Assembly (NCBI GenBank): GCA_016709545.1
Contig: JADJMO010000003.1
Span: 248,001 to 312,000 of the forward strand
From: Myxococcales bacterium
GTDB lineage: Bacteria > Myxococcota_A > Polyangia > Polyangiales > JADJMO01
Reading direction: 5' to 3'
Length of the DNA stretch: 64,000 nt
The notes beneath the pieces were generated by a model. It was not told where the DNA came from, made no database searches, and saw only the letters and a program-made list of their open reading frames with translations. The position numbers were made by a program, and so were the translations under genes. Of this stretch, positions 28,557-37,131 are shown piece by piece. Each line of letters begins with the position of its first letter. The stretch's first letter is position 1.

Positions 28557-29599
28557 ATGCGGCGCTGGATCGCGATGGGTCTCCTCTTCGGTTGCGGTGG
28601 CGGTGATGGCCCCGCGGAGGTCGTCGACGCTGCGGGCGACTCCATCGAGGACGTCGCGGTCGACTCCGCTGCGGTCGATTCCGCGATCGACACCGCGGTC
28701 CTGGGTGACACGGCGGCCTCGAGCGACACGGGCGCGTCCTCGGACACGGGACGACGAGCGACACGGGGACGACGAGCGACACGGGCACGGCGACCGACAC
28801 GGGGATCGCGGTGGATGCGCCGGGCGACACGGGGGGGCTCGCCGCGTCGAGCGACGAGTTCGGCTCCGCCTCCACCCTGTCTTCGTTCGGTGACCTGTAC
28901 CCGTCGCGACACTCGATCCTCGACATCGGAGCGACGACGCCGGGCGCGCTGACGCTCGCGCCCACGCTCGCGCTGCACACCACGTGGTACTCCGACGACT
29001 ACGGCCCGCTGCTCTACAAGAACGTGTCGTCCGACTTCGTCGTGGAGACCGCGGTCGTCGTCACCCGGATCGGATCTTCGGCGGCGCCGTCCGGCAACTT
29101 CAACCAGGCGGGGCTCTTCGTGCGCGACCCGGCGACGAGCTATCCCGGCAACGCGCGCTGGCTCATGTACAACGTCGGCCACCAGGACGGTCGCCTGGCC
29201 CGCGAGGCCAAGTGGACGAGGCCGGCCACGAGCGGCGCTTCGCTCTCCACGCTCTACCTGAACGACACGCCCGGCGGCTCGCTGACGGTGCAGCTGCGGA
29301 TCTGCCGGGTCGGAGGCACGTTCCACTTCTTTCATCGCCATCCCTCGGAGTCGGCGCTGGTCGAGGAGGCGTTCGTCGCCTCGACGACGCGCGTCAACGG
29401 CAACGGCGCCGGGGTCGCCACGCCGGGCGTCTCGTCCAGCGGGGGCCCGCTCCGGTTCACGGTGCCGATGGCGAGTGCGGTGCAGGTGGGCCTGATGGTC
29501 GGCACCTGGGAGCCTCCCCACGACGTCAAGGGCACGTTCGATTACGTGCGGTTCTCCGCGGTCAGCTCGTACGCGGAGTGCACGAAGGCGCTGCCCTGA
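28557..29599 (+). CDS. lipoprotein with DUF1349/concanavalin-like domain (one frameshift)
   Basis: From the ATG at 28557: signal MGLLFGCGGG, an Asp/Thr/Ser/Gly tether with tandem SDTG units, broken by an indel at 28748-28750 inside the tandem repeat. The body in the second frame (ASSDEFGSASTLSSFGDL, DFVVETAVVVTRIGSS, NQAGLFVRDPATSYPGN, WLMYNVGHQD, GTFHFFHRHPSE) looks like the DUF1349/concanavalin-type glycan-binding fold. Adding one G restores a protein of about 347 residues. It ends in a 38-bp convergent overlap with the next gene. Confidence 0.8.
28721..28803. repeat. tandem 18-bp SDTG-type coding repeat
   Basis: Consecutive near-copies of an 18-bp unit (core GACGAGCGACACGGG) encode SDTGTT-like units of the lipoprotein tether. 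A one-base indel at 28748-28750 lies within it. Confidence 0.8.
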
Positions 29600-30374
29600 C
29601 CCGGAACGAGGTGGCGAGCAGGTAGGGCACCGCGACGAGCGCGGTGTGCAAGAGCAGCTTCGGGTCGCGCGGCGCGGTCGTGAGCAGGAGCGCGACGAAG
29701 AGGCCCGCCGCGAGCACCCGGGGCCCCGCGACGTCGAGGCCGAGGCCGTGCCCGCGCCGCCGCGCAGCGACGACGGCGATCGCGCCGACGACCGACAGGA
29801 GCGCCCAGGGAGCGAAGCCGGACCACCCGAGCTCACCGCGCAGCGTCCAGCGGAACAATCCCCACCAGCTCGCGAGGATCAGCGCGTGCGCGACGAGCAG
29901 TCCGAACACGAGCTGCAGGAGGCCGCGCGGCCGCAGGCTCGCGCCGAACGCGAAGTACCCCCAACCAAGCACGCCGAGGATCGGCACGCCGAGGTGTCCG
30001 GGCTCGGCCCAGCCCCAGAGACCCGCGCGCACGGCCACCACCTCGACGAGCGACGCGTCGAAGACGACCACGAGGCCGACCAGCGCCGCGGGCCACCGCG
30101 CCTCGGGGAAACAAGCGCGGACGACGTCGCGCGCCGAGAGGATCACCAGCGGCCAGATCAGCGGCACCAGCACCGGCACGTGACCGAGCCGCAAGTGCCA
30201 GCCCGGGGCGTAGGCGTAGAACCGGTACCACGCGACGCAGCTCTGCTCGCCGAGCCACCCGGCCACGGCGAGGACGGCGTATTCACCCAGGACGGCGCGC
30301 CGCGCCCGCGCCATCGCGGCAAGCGTGGCGACGATGACGACGACGCAGCAGCACTCGAACACCGGCAGCGGCAC
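29562..30374 (-). CDS. carotenoid biosynthesis (DUF422/CruF)-like membrane protein
   Basis: 270 residues from a GTG at 30374. About seven hydrophobic helices. The segment DASLVEVVAVRAGLWGWAEP with GHLGVPILGVLGWGYFAFG corresponds to the signature of the DUF422/carotenoid-biosynthesis family (acidic pair, W-W, GVP, GW), which includes the archaeal bisanhydrobacterioruberin hydratase CruF. Enzymatic identity is not proven. A TAGCCT box lies 9 nt upstream of the start. Its 3' end overlaps the upstream-facing lipoprotein gene. Confidence 0.7.
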   Translation of the reverse strand: MPLPVFECCCVVVIVATLAAMARARRAVLGEYAVLAVAGWLGEQSCVAWYRFYAYAPGWHLRLGHVPVLVPLIWPLVILSARDVVRACFPEARWPAALVGLVVVFDASLVEVVAVRAGLWGWAEPGHLGVPILGVLGWGYFAFGASLRPRGLLQLVFGLLVAHALILASWWGLFRWTLRGELGWSGFAPWALLSVVGAIAVVAARRRGHGLGLDVAGPRVLAAGLFVALLLTTAPRDPKLLLHTALVAVPYLLATSFRVRAAPSCTPRTS

Positions 30375-30410
30375 GGCGCGGCCAGGCTAACACTGTCCGC
30401 GTCGCTCCGT

Positions 30411-31382
30411 TCACTTGCAAGCGCCGGCGCTCCCATCGTCGACGCCGGCGGCGTGGGCGACGCAGGCGTTGGAGTACGTCTTGCCGTCGCAGCCGCACAC
30501 GGGGGCGAGTTCCTTCGAGCAACCGACCGGGCGCGCCTTGCAGACGCCGGTGCCGTCGAACGCGCCGCACATCTCGGAGGTCGGGTAGTCGCACCACTCG
30601 GTCGCGCCGCACACCGCACCGCCGAGCCCGCCGCAGACCTTGTCGGGCGGCGGCAATGGGCAGGCGCCCTTGCTCGCGACGTTGACCCCGACCGCAGAAG
30701 CCTCACACGGGTTTCCGTAGCTCTTGCCGTCGCAGCCGCAGACCGGATCGTACTTGTCGGGGCACGCGGTCGGCCGCGGGGCGCACGCGCCCTTCGGCCC
30801 GGTCGAGTCGCAGGTGCCGTCGGCCTTCTGGCAGTACTTGGTCGGCGCACACTCGGCGTTGGACCAGCACGACGTACCGGTCTTGCACTCGCCCTCGTAC
30901 GCGATGCTCACGCCGGCCATCCCCGCGACGCACGCGTTGCTCTGGGTCTTGCCGTCGCAGCCGCAGACGGGGGCGTAGAGGAAGTCGCAGCCCTCGGGCC
31001 GGGCGGCACACTTGCCGAGGCTGGTGCAGGCGCCGGTCGCGCGCTTGCAGTACCCGGCGCCGCACTCGCCCGCGGCGCCGTTGCAGCTCTTCTCGGGGGG
31101 GCACTCGCGGTAGAGCCAGCCACAGGTGCCCGACGAGGTGCGGCCGCAGACCATCCCGCCGCTGCTGCCATCCCAGCACTTGACCGAGGGGGTGCCCGGG
31201 GCCGGGCCACATTCGGTCGGGGTGCACGAGCTGCCCGTGTCGCTGGTGCCGGTGTCCGTGGTGCCCACGTCGCTGGCCCCGTCGACGCCCGCGTCGTCGG
31301 CCGTGACCTCGAATTTCCCGCCGCAGGCGGCGAGGGGCAGGGCGACGAGACCGAGGACGGCGAGGCGAGCGAGGGTGGCCAT
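30411..31382 (-). CDS. lipoprotein with three Kazal-like domains
   Basis: 323 residues. Signal LVALPLAACGGK, an acidic Thr/Asp/Gly tether, a Cys-rich linker, then three Kazal-type units, each with xPVCGCDGKxxxNxC followed by a GxC closure (about residues 143-168, 202-229 and 290-318). Kazal domains are small disulfide-bonded inhibitors that plug serine-protease active sites. The loop residues (for example AARPEGC, APRPTAC) would set specificity. Lipid anchoring at the cell surface suggests defence against host or prey proteases, which is inference. Confidence 0.88.
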   Translation of the reverse strand: MATLARLAVLGLVALPLAACGGKFEVTADDAGVDGASDVGTTDTGTSDTGSSCTPTECGPAPGTPSVKCWDGSSGGMVCGRTSSGTCGWLYRECPPEKSCNGAAGECGAGYCKRATGACTSLGKCAARPEGCDFLYAPVCGCDGKTQSNACVAGMAGVSIAYEGECKTGTSCWSNAECAPTKYCQKADGTCDSTGPKGACAPRPTACPDKYDPVCGCDGKSYGNPCEASAVGVNVASKGACPLPPPDKVCGGLGGAVCGATEWCDYPTSEMCGAFDGTGVCKARPVGCSKELAPVCGCDGKTYSNACVAHAAGVDDGSAGACK

Positions 31383-31531
31383 ACCCTTGGCCGAGCAGCT
31401 CTCGTGCCAGCAAGATCGTCGAGGATCTCGCGGTGTGGGGTGTGCCACGTGCGGCCCAACCGCCGCGAGGCGGATCGGTGTGTCGCTCGTCACCGATTGC
31501 GCGGAGACACCAGCCCGAGGGAGGATGGACC

Positions 31532-32275
31532 ATGCGGATCGTCCTCCTCGTGCTCCTCTCCGGATGCGCGGCGACCGGCACCGTCGCGGGCGAGGACGAT
31601 GTCGCGACCGACGCGGCGGAGACCACCGATCCGATCGCCGAGACGTCCGTCGACACGAACGCGACCGACGCAGCGCCGGTCGAGACGGACGTCGCCTTCG
31701 ACACGACGCCCGAAGCAACGACGGACGCGCCGCTCGACGTCGGTCCCGACGCGGGGTGTCCGGCCAAGGGCTCGCTCGCGATCGGCGAGACCTGGACCCT
31801 CGAGGTCGACGCCCACACGGGCGACGAGGCCACCACCCTGCCGAAGCTCGATGCCAACGACGGCAAGGCCGGCGACTCGCCGTATTTTCGGCGCAACAAC
31901 GTCGCCCGCGCGCACTATTTCCTCGAGAACTACTGGTTCACGTCCAAGCACCAGGAGACCGGCGAGCCCTCGCCCACCGGTCCCCAGTGGGTCGACTACG
32001 CGCCGCCGCTCCGTAAGCTCGGCGCCGGTCGTTACCAGGTCGGCGTCTACTACCGACAGAGCGACAACCGCGCGCCGTACCCGGCGGTGTACACGGTGCA
32101 CCCCGCGAGCGGCGCCGACGTCGTCGTGAAGGTCGACCAGCGCAAGGGCAAAGACTTCGTGAAGGTGGACCTCGGGGCGCACGACCTCGGCTGCACGGGG
32201 TGGGTGCGCGTCGAGGACACGGGCAACGACTCGATCGTCTTCGGCAAGGCGGAGTTCGTGTACCTGGGGAAGTGA
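31532..32275 (+). CDS. lipoprotein with golvesin-like beta domain
   Basis: 247 residues from the ATG at 31532, with a GAGGA ribosome site 8 nt upstream. Signal LVLLSGCAAT and a long Asp/Thr/Ala tether (about 16-85, including TDPIAETSVDTNATDAAP). The folded part, GRYQVGVYYRQSDNRAPYPA and VKVDLGAHDLGCTGWVRVED, is like golvesin/xanthan-lyase C-terminal beta-sandwiches that bind carbohydrate or protein. Divergent from the Kazal gene by 150 bp. Confidence 0.8.
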   Translation: MRIVLLVLLSGCAATGTVAGEDDVATDAAETTDPIAETSVDTNATDAAPVETDVAFDTTPEATTDAPLDVGPDAGCPAKGSLAIGETWTLEVDAHTGDEATTLPKLDANDGKAGDSPYFRRNNVARAHYFLENYWFTSKHQETGEPSPTGPQWVDYAPPLRKLGAGRYQVGVYYRQSDNRAPYPAVYTVHPASGADVVVKVDQRKGKDFVKVDLGAHDLGCTGWVRVEDTGNDSIVFGKAEFVYLGK

Positions 32276-32281
32276 CGCGGT

Positions 32282-33106
32282 TCACGGAGGCGGCAGCGAC
32301 TCGACCCAGGCCTTCCACTCGGCCTGCGCCTCGCCCGGTGTCTTCTCGGTCGCCGCGCGGAACGCCTTCCGCCCGTCGGGGTCGGTCGTGCGCCCGTCGC
32401 GGAAGGCGCGGTAGAACGGCCACAGCTGGCCGCGCTCGTCGAGCCACTGGCAGAGGTAGCGTGCGAGCGCGTAGTTCGCGACCTCCTCGCCCGAGCGGAA
32501 CTCGCCGTCCGTCATGCCGAACAGCCGATCGATGCGCACCCGCGGGCGCGTGTCGTCGTCGGCGATCGCGGCGAGCAGCCGGCGCAGGCGCCAGTTGGTG
32601 CGCCCGTGGATCCGGCCCGCGGCGTCGAACGTGGGCGCCTCGAACAGCGAGGCGAGCCCCTCGTCCAGCCAGGTCGGAGCGCCGGGAAAATCGGCCTCCA
32701 CCAGCGGGTGCACCATCTCGTGGGTGAGCGTGCCGTCGCCGAGCGCCATGTCGATCACGATCAAGCGCTCGCCGCGCGCGTAGAAGCCGTACGGCGAAGC
32801 GCACCGCTCGCCCCACCGGTTCGCGCAGAACTCGTCGTAGGGGAGCCACGACGAGAACAAGTACACGCCCACGGTCCGATCGGGGGCCGTCCGGAAGCCG
32901 TCGCGCAGCAGCGCGCCGTAGGTGCGCGAGAGGAGCGCGCGGTCCTCCTCCACGTGTGCGCCCGAGCTGGCGTGCGCGACGACGAACACGCCGGCCACCA
33001 CCGCGACCTCGGTCGACGCGCCGAGATCGCGACGCGCGTCCGCGACGCGGTCGATCGGCGCCCGCGCGCAACCGATCAGCGCGAGCGCCAGCCACCATGC
33101 CCTCAC
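32282..33106 (-). CDS. gluzincin-type metallopeptidase-like lipoprotein
   Basis: 274 residues. Signal LALIGCARAP, then an acidic alpha/beta part and the zinc motif LTHEMVHPLVE with the downstream third ligand in TWLDEGLASLFE (HExxH plus E), the gluzincin pattern. Zinc-dependent proteolysis in the envelope is expected if folded normally; the cleft residues around the motif are conserved in spacing. The convergent neighbour ends 6 bp away. The substrate is unknown. Confidence 0.8.
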   Translation of the reverse strand: MRAWWLALALIGCARAPIDRVADARRDLGASTEVAVVAGVFVVAHASSGAHVEEDRALLSRTYGALLRDGFRTAPDRTVGVYLFSSWLPYDEFCANRWGERCASPYGFYARGERLIVIDMALGDGTLTHEMVHPLVEADFPGAPTWLDEGLASLFEAPTFDAAGRIHGRTNWRLRRLLAAIADDDTRPRVRIDRLFGMTDGEFRSGEEVANYALARYLCQWLDERGQLWPFYRAFRDGRTTDPDGRKAFRAATEKTPGEAQAEWKAWVESLPPP

Positions 33107-33148
33107 GACGGCTCCGACGCGCGTCGCGCGAGAACCTTGGCCACGCCT

Positions 33149-33841
33149 TCAGTCGAGCGAGAGCTCGGCGAGTCCACCCCCGGAGCCCGCCCACGAGCGG
33201 ACGTGGAAGCGCAGGCGGGTGGCCCGCTTCACGTCGAGCGCGATGCGCTGCCACTGCGGGCGGCGCTGGAAGGGACCGAACGTGCCGCGAACCGTCCGGA
33301 CGAGCTGGTCGCCGTCGAACACCTCGAGCTCGTAGTCGACGACGGCGCGGTCGGGGCCGGGCCGATTCGACCCGTTCAGCACGCGCACAGCGCGGACCTC
33401 GCGGCGACGGAAGCGGAGGTCGACGAAGCCCGCGCTCTGGTCGGGCAGCAACCACTCGCTCGCCTCGCGCCCGTCGTGGACGTTGCTCGCGCCGTGCGCG
33501 ACATCGTACTCCGCCGAGGCGATCACCCGGACGCCGAAGGGGTGGAGCAGCTTGGTCGCGAGATACCCGGCGAGGACGAGGATCGCCGCGCCCTGCACCA
33601 GGAACTCTCGACGCGCGGGCTCCCGCGGGCCTTCGAGCGCACGGAGCACGTCGTCCAGCAACGCACGATCTCCGGCCTGCTCGTGGTCGATGGTGCCCCG
33701 CGCGGCGAGGCGTTGCGCGAGATCGGGCGGAGGCGGGGTGGCCCGCAGGCCGTCGCGGGCGACCACGAGGGCCTCGGCCACCGCGCCGTGATCCGCGAGC
33801 AGTCGGGCCGCGTGCTCCCGGCGCTGCGCGATCCCCTTCAC
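33149..33841 (-). CDS. membrane-anchored protein with F5/8-type C-like domain
   Basis: 230 residues from a GTG at 33841, overlapping the upstream stop (GTGA). A helical segment of about 55 residues, a TM helix (FLVQGAAILVLAGYLATKLL), then an F5/8C (discoidin)-like beta-sandwich: ASNVHDGREASEWLLPD, GFVDLRFRRREVRAVRVLNG and RLRFHVRSWAGSGGGLAELS. Such domains bind sugars or membranes. It follows the membrane protein that may be a glycosyltransferase-like partner. Confidence 0.8.
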   Translation of the reverse strand: MKGIAQRREHAARLLADHGAVAEALVVARDGLRATPPPPDLAQRLAARGTIDHEQAGDRALLDDVLRALEGPREPARREFLVQGAAILVLAGYLATKLLHPFGVRVIASAEYDVAHGASNVHDGREASEWLLPDQSAGFVDLRFRRREVRAVRVLNGSNRPGPDRAVVDYELEVFDGDQLVRTVRGTFGPFQRRPQWQRIALDVKRATRLRFHVRSWAGSGGGLAELSLD

Positions 33842-35097
33842 GCGACGCCCCGACGCCTTCGGCAGAACGCGTAGGTGAACGCGCCGAGGGCGGAGAGCTG
33901 CGCGAGCGAGGCCAGCTGCTCGACGCGGTGGACACGAGGGAGGAGCGTGGACCAGAGGTCGTCGTAGGCGACCTTCCCCACTGGCACGATCACGACGTCG
34001 GGGGTCTCGGCGCCGAGGGTCGGGTAGTCGGGGATCGGCCAGAAGATGCGCCCCACGAACGCGGCGACGACCAGCGTCGCGACCGCGGGGAAGCCGATCA
34101 GCGCGCGCGGGTCTCGCGCGAGTGCGCTCCCAGTCAGCGCGAGCAGGGGGATCGTCGCGTACGTCAGCAGGCGCTCGGTCGAGTCGCCACCCAAGAGAGC
34201 CAGGCCGACGAAGGCGACCGTCGAGAACGCGAGGTGCGGCAGGGCCCGCGCGGCCTCGACGACCTCCTCTCGATAGGCCATCAGGAGGGCCGGCACGAGG
34301 CCGAACGAGAGGAGCAGCCCGTGCAGCGCCACGGGGAGCGACTTCTCGTACAGCCAGCGGAGAGCCTCGAGTCGAGGGTCGTAGACGCCAGGGACGATCT
34401 CCACGAGGCGCCGGACGGTGATCGCTCCGAGCGCCCAAGAGAGGAGGGGAATCGTCGCGGCGACGACGCGCCGCGCGGCCGAGACGCGGGCGGACGCCAC
34501 GGAGACGACGAACGCGAGCGGCAGGACCAGCGTGATCTCCCGGACGAGCGCCGCGGCGAAGCAGACGCCGCCGAACAGCAAGACGCCGGGGGAACGCAGC
34601 CGCGCCCGGACGCGGTCGATCACCACGAGCCCGGTCGTCACGCAGAGTTCGGCGAGGGGCTCGACGAACAGCTGATGGTGGGCGAGCCGAACCGGTCCTG
34701 CCCAGTGGCTCACGAACAACGCGACCGCCACCAACCGCAGCGGCGCCCGCGGGACGTGCCGCCGCAGGAGGGCGACCAGCGCGAAACACAGGAGCAGTCC
34801 GGCGGTGACGTTGACGAGGAAGAACGCTCGATCCAGCGGCCGGCCCGTGACCTTCACCACCAGGTCGGCCAGCAGGCCCGTGCCGAGGCGCGACGCGAAC
34901 GGGGAGGCTCCGGCAGCCGTGCCGTGGTCGGCCAGCTGGGCGGCGATTTCGTAGTAGGTCTGGCCGTCCCAGCCTCGTCCACCATGGACCGAGATCGCGG
35001 GCTGGTGACGCAGGGACAGCCGGTGGACGAGCGTCCACAGCGCGCCGGCCGCTCCGAACTCGACGAGGCCAGCCACCCCGCGTCGCCAGGCAGGCAT
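33838..35097 (-). CDS. polytopic membrane protein, possibly GT-C-like
   Basis: 419 residues from the ATG at 35097 (an ATG at 35157 would overlap the preceding gene by 56 bp). About ten to twelve hydrophobic helices (FFLVNVTAGLLLCFALVALL, LRLVAVALFVSHWAGPV, ALHGLLLSFGLVPALLMAY, FPAVATLVVAAFVGRIFW). An early periplasm-type loop with GGRGWDGQTYYEIAAQL and an Asp/Arg-rich pattern resembles GT-C glycosyltransferases, though the identification is loose. The stop overlaps the F5/8C-like gene. Confidence 0.75.
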   Translation of the reverse strand: MPAWRRGVAGLVEFGAAGALWTLVHRLSLRHQPAISVHGGRGWDGQTYYEIAAQLADHGTAAGASPFASRLGTGLLADLVVKVTGRPLDRAFFLVNVTAGLLLCFALVALLRRHVPRAPLRLVAVALFVSHWAGPVRLAHHQLFVEPLAELCVTTGLVVIDRVRARLRSPGVLLFGGVCFAAALVREITLVLPLAFVVSVASARVSAARRVVAATIPLLSWALGAITVRRLVEIVPGVYDPRLEALRWLYEKSLPVALHGLLLSFGLVPALLMAYREEVVEAARALPHLAFSTVAFVGLALLGGDSTERLLTYATIPLLALTGSALARDPRALIGFPAVATLVVAAFVGRIFWPIPDYPTLGAETPDVVIVPVGKVAYDDLWSTLLPRVHRVEQLASLAQLSALGAFTYAFCRRRRGVA

Positions 35098-35101
35098 GCG
35101 A

Positions 35102-35596
35102 TCAGGAGACGAGATCGGGCGGGAGGAGAGGGCCTCCCGCGGACCGGTAGTCGACATGACAGATCGCCTCGCCGGGCGGCAGCTCGCACCACGTGAAGTA
35201 GGAGGAGCTCATGCCCCCGCCGCACCACCCGTCGCCGCAGCGAGTGCCCGCGTCGCCCGCGTCGGGGGCCGTGGGCGTGCAGACGACCCCGACGGTGGCC
35301 GGCCAGCAGTGACTTCCGGGCGAACAAGCGCCCGCGTCGCTCCCGAGACCCACGCACCGCATCGGCAGGTCGGCCGATTCGGCGGCATCGGCGACGACCG
35401 AGTCCGCGAGCCCATCGCCGTCGGCGCGGGGTACCGCTGTGTCGTCGGTCACGGCGGGGCTCGCCGCGTCGGCGCGGGGCACCGCCCCGTCGTCGGTCAA
35501 CGCGGGGCTCGGGTCCGGCGCGACCTTCGCGCCACACGCGCTGGTGAGGCCCACCCCGAGCAGGGCGATCCGACGTAGCACTCGCGTTCGATCCAT
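35102..35596 (-). CDS. Cys-rich lipoprotein with 16-residue tandem tether repeat
   Basis: 164 residues. Signal LGVGLTSACGAK, then a duplicated 16-residue unit (TDDGAVPRADAASPAV, TDDTAVPRADGD), and a Cys-rich C-terminus (CSPGSHCWPATVGVVCTP, CGDGWCGGGMS). Function unknown. It ends 5 bp before the membrane-protein start, so they form a unit with the F5/8C gene. Confidence 0.8.
   Translation of the reverse strand: MDRTRVLRRIALLGVGLTSACGAKVAPDPSPALTDDGAVPRADAASPAVTDDTAVPRADGDGLADSVVADAAESADLPMRCVGLGSDAGACSPGSHCWPATVGVVCTPTAPDAGDAGTRCGDGWCGGGMSSSYFTWCELPPGEAICHVDYRSAGGPLLPPDLVS
35422..35517. repeat. two tandem 48-bp copies in a lipoprotein tether
   Basis: Units at 35422-35469 and 35470-35517 share their order of bases with a few mismatches and encode the duplicated TDD-AVPRAD tether. 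The period is a multiple of three. Confidence 0.8.
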
Positions 35597-35717
35597 GGGG
35601 CGAGCATGCGGGCGCGGCCGCGAGCCTTCAAAGGCGATCGCCGGGTGTTACGCAACGCGATCCCGGCGAGATCACGGAATCGCAACCCGGGCCGCCGTTT
35701 CCTCGCGTCTCATCGCG

Positions 35718-37061
35718 CTAGCGAAATCGGCTCGGATCGACCGCCAGCTTCTTGAGCCACCGGTGCACCTGCATTGGCGCCTTGCCCATGGCCCGCGCGA
35801 CGGCAGCGACGTTGCCGCGGTGGCGCTGGAGATGGTCGACCAGCGCCACCCGCAGCCGATCGTCGTCGAGGTTGCCCGTGGCCGGCGCCGACGCGACGCT
35901 GCTCCCGGGCATGCGCAGCCGAGCGGGCAGATGGGCGGCGGTGATCGGTCCGTCCTCGGCCAGCGCCTCCGCCGCCGAGAGGACCTGCGCGAGCTCCCGG
36001 ACGTTGTCGGGCCAACCGTACGAGAGCATCGCCCGCAGCGCGTCGGGGGCGAGGGGCGCCGGCTCGCGCGTCCTTGCGCGGACGGCGGCCGCGAGGATCC
36101 CGAGGTCCTCCTTACGCGAACGGAGCGGCGGCACCGTCACCTCGAACCCCCGCAGCCGGGCGCGGAGCTCCTCGCGGAAGGCGCCGCGAGCGACGGCGTC
36201 GTCGAGGGAGCGGGTGGCCGCGACGATCCGCAGGTCGACGGGCTTCGGCCGGGTCGCGCCCACGGGGATCACCTCCTTGGCCTCGAGGGCGCGGAGCAGC
36301 GCGGTCTGCGCGCTGGCGGGCAGGTCTTCGACCCCGTCGAGGAACAAGGTGCCTCCGTGCGCCGCGCGCAGGAACCCAGGCTCTTCGCTCGTCGCCTGGC
36401 CGAACAGCAACACGGCGGCGAGTTCTGGCAGCAAGGTACCGCAGTGCACGGTCACGAAGGGGCCCGGTCGGCCAGACGCCTGGTGCACGCCGCGCGCGGC
36501 GACCTCTTTCCCGACGCCGGTCTCACCCAAGAGCAACACCGAGAGGTCGGTCCGCGCGATCCTGCCGAGGGTGCGGAAGCGCTCGACGAGCTCGGGACGC
36601 AGCGTCGAAAAGCCGGGCAGATCGGGCGCGGTTTCGAGGGGATCGAGGTCGCCGACCGATCGGGGCGCAGGGAGCGAGCTGACCACGAAGCAGGCGCGAC
36701 CGATCTCCAGCACGGAGCCCGGCGCGAGCGCGGCGCGCACCACGCGCACTCCGTCCACGAAGGTGCCGTTGCGCGACCGGGCATCCTCCACGACCAGCGC
36801 GCCATGGGTCGGGACCAGGCGGGCGTGCAGGGTGGAGATCGTGCGGCCCGGGAGCGACACGCGCAGCGTCCTGCCTTCCCTGCTCGCGCCTCGCGCCTCG
36901 CCGCGGCCGAAGAGGACGCGCTCGACCTCGCCCAGCGCGAATCGCGCTCCACCCGCGAGCGGCCGATCGCCCTCGGCCACGAGGAAGAGCCATGGCTGGT
37001 CGATGGGAGCGTCGCGGGAGGCCGCGCGGATCTGGTCGTCCTCGGTCTGCTCGCCCGCCAT
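35718..37061 (-). CDS. FHA-AAA+-Fis regulator with altered ATPase motifs
   Basis: 447 residues. An N-terminal FHA domain (about 35-130; PGRTISTLHARL and SRNGTFVDG) binds phosphothreonine. The AAA+ domain has Walker A LLLGETGVGKEVA (about 177-189), but the Walker-B-like GGTLFLDGVEDLP has Gly where the catalytic Glu is usual, and the sigma-54 contact loop GAFTGA is replaced by GQATSEEPGF. The C-terminus is a Fis-type HTH (HRGNVAAVARAMGKAPMQVH). It looks like an NtrC-type protein that no longer drives sigma-54, perhaps a phospho-controlled repressor or sigma-70 regulator. It diverges from the kinase at 37132. Confidence 0.88.
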   Translation of the reverse strand: MAGEQTEDDQIRAASRDAPIDQPWLFLVAEGDRPLAGGARFALGEVERVLFGRGEARGASREGRTLRVSLPGRTISTLHARLVPTHGALVVEDARSRNGTFVDGVRVVRAALAPGSVLEIGRACFVVSSLPAPRSVGDLDPLETAPDLPGFSTLRPELVERFRTLGRIARTDLSVLLLGETGVGKEVAARGVHQASGRPGPFVTVHCGTLLPELAAVLLFGQATSEEPGFLRAAHGGTLFLDGVEDLPASAQTALLRALEAKEVIPVGATRPKPVDLRIVAATRSLDDAVARGAFREELRARLRGFEVTVPPLRSRKEDLGILAAAVRARTREPAPLAPDALRAMLSYGWPDNVRELAQVLSAAEALAEDGPITAAHLPARLRMPGSSVASAPATGNLDDDRLRVALVDHLQRHRGNVAAVARAMGKAPMQVHRWLKKLAVDPSRFR

Positions 37062-37131
37062 GATCCGCGGGGATTCTCGCTGTGTCGGCGTTGCAAGTCG
37101 ACCGACTTCTGCTAGTCCTGAGCCACCCGTG

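Noticed and set aside
25585..28893. A 1,100-codon rightward frame over the OPT operon and the prenyltransferase
   Set aside because: It is the antisense of known genes; the translated product is charged repeats of low complexity.
24380..29836. A stop-free leftward frame of about 1,800 codons across four genes
   Set aside because: GC-rich codon bias removes stops from the antisense frames. The real leftward genes (esterase, OPT transporter) and rightward genes (prenyltransferase, lipoprotein) occupy different parts with normal protein-like content.
35597..35717. A sigma-70 promoter with TTGCGT and TTTGAA ahead of the 35596 lipoprotein
   Set aside because: The -10 match is poor and the spacing fit alone is weak evidence.
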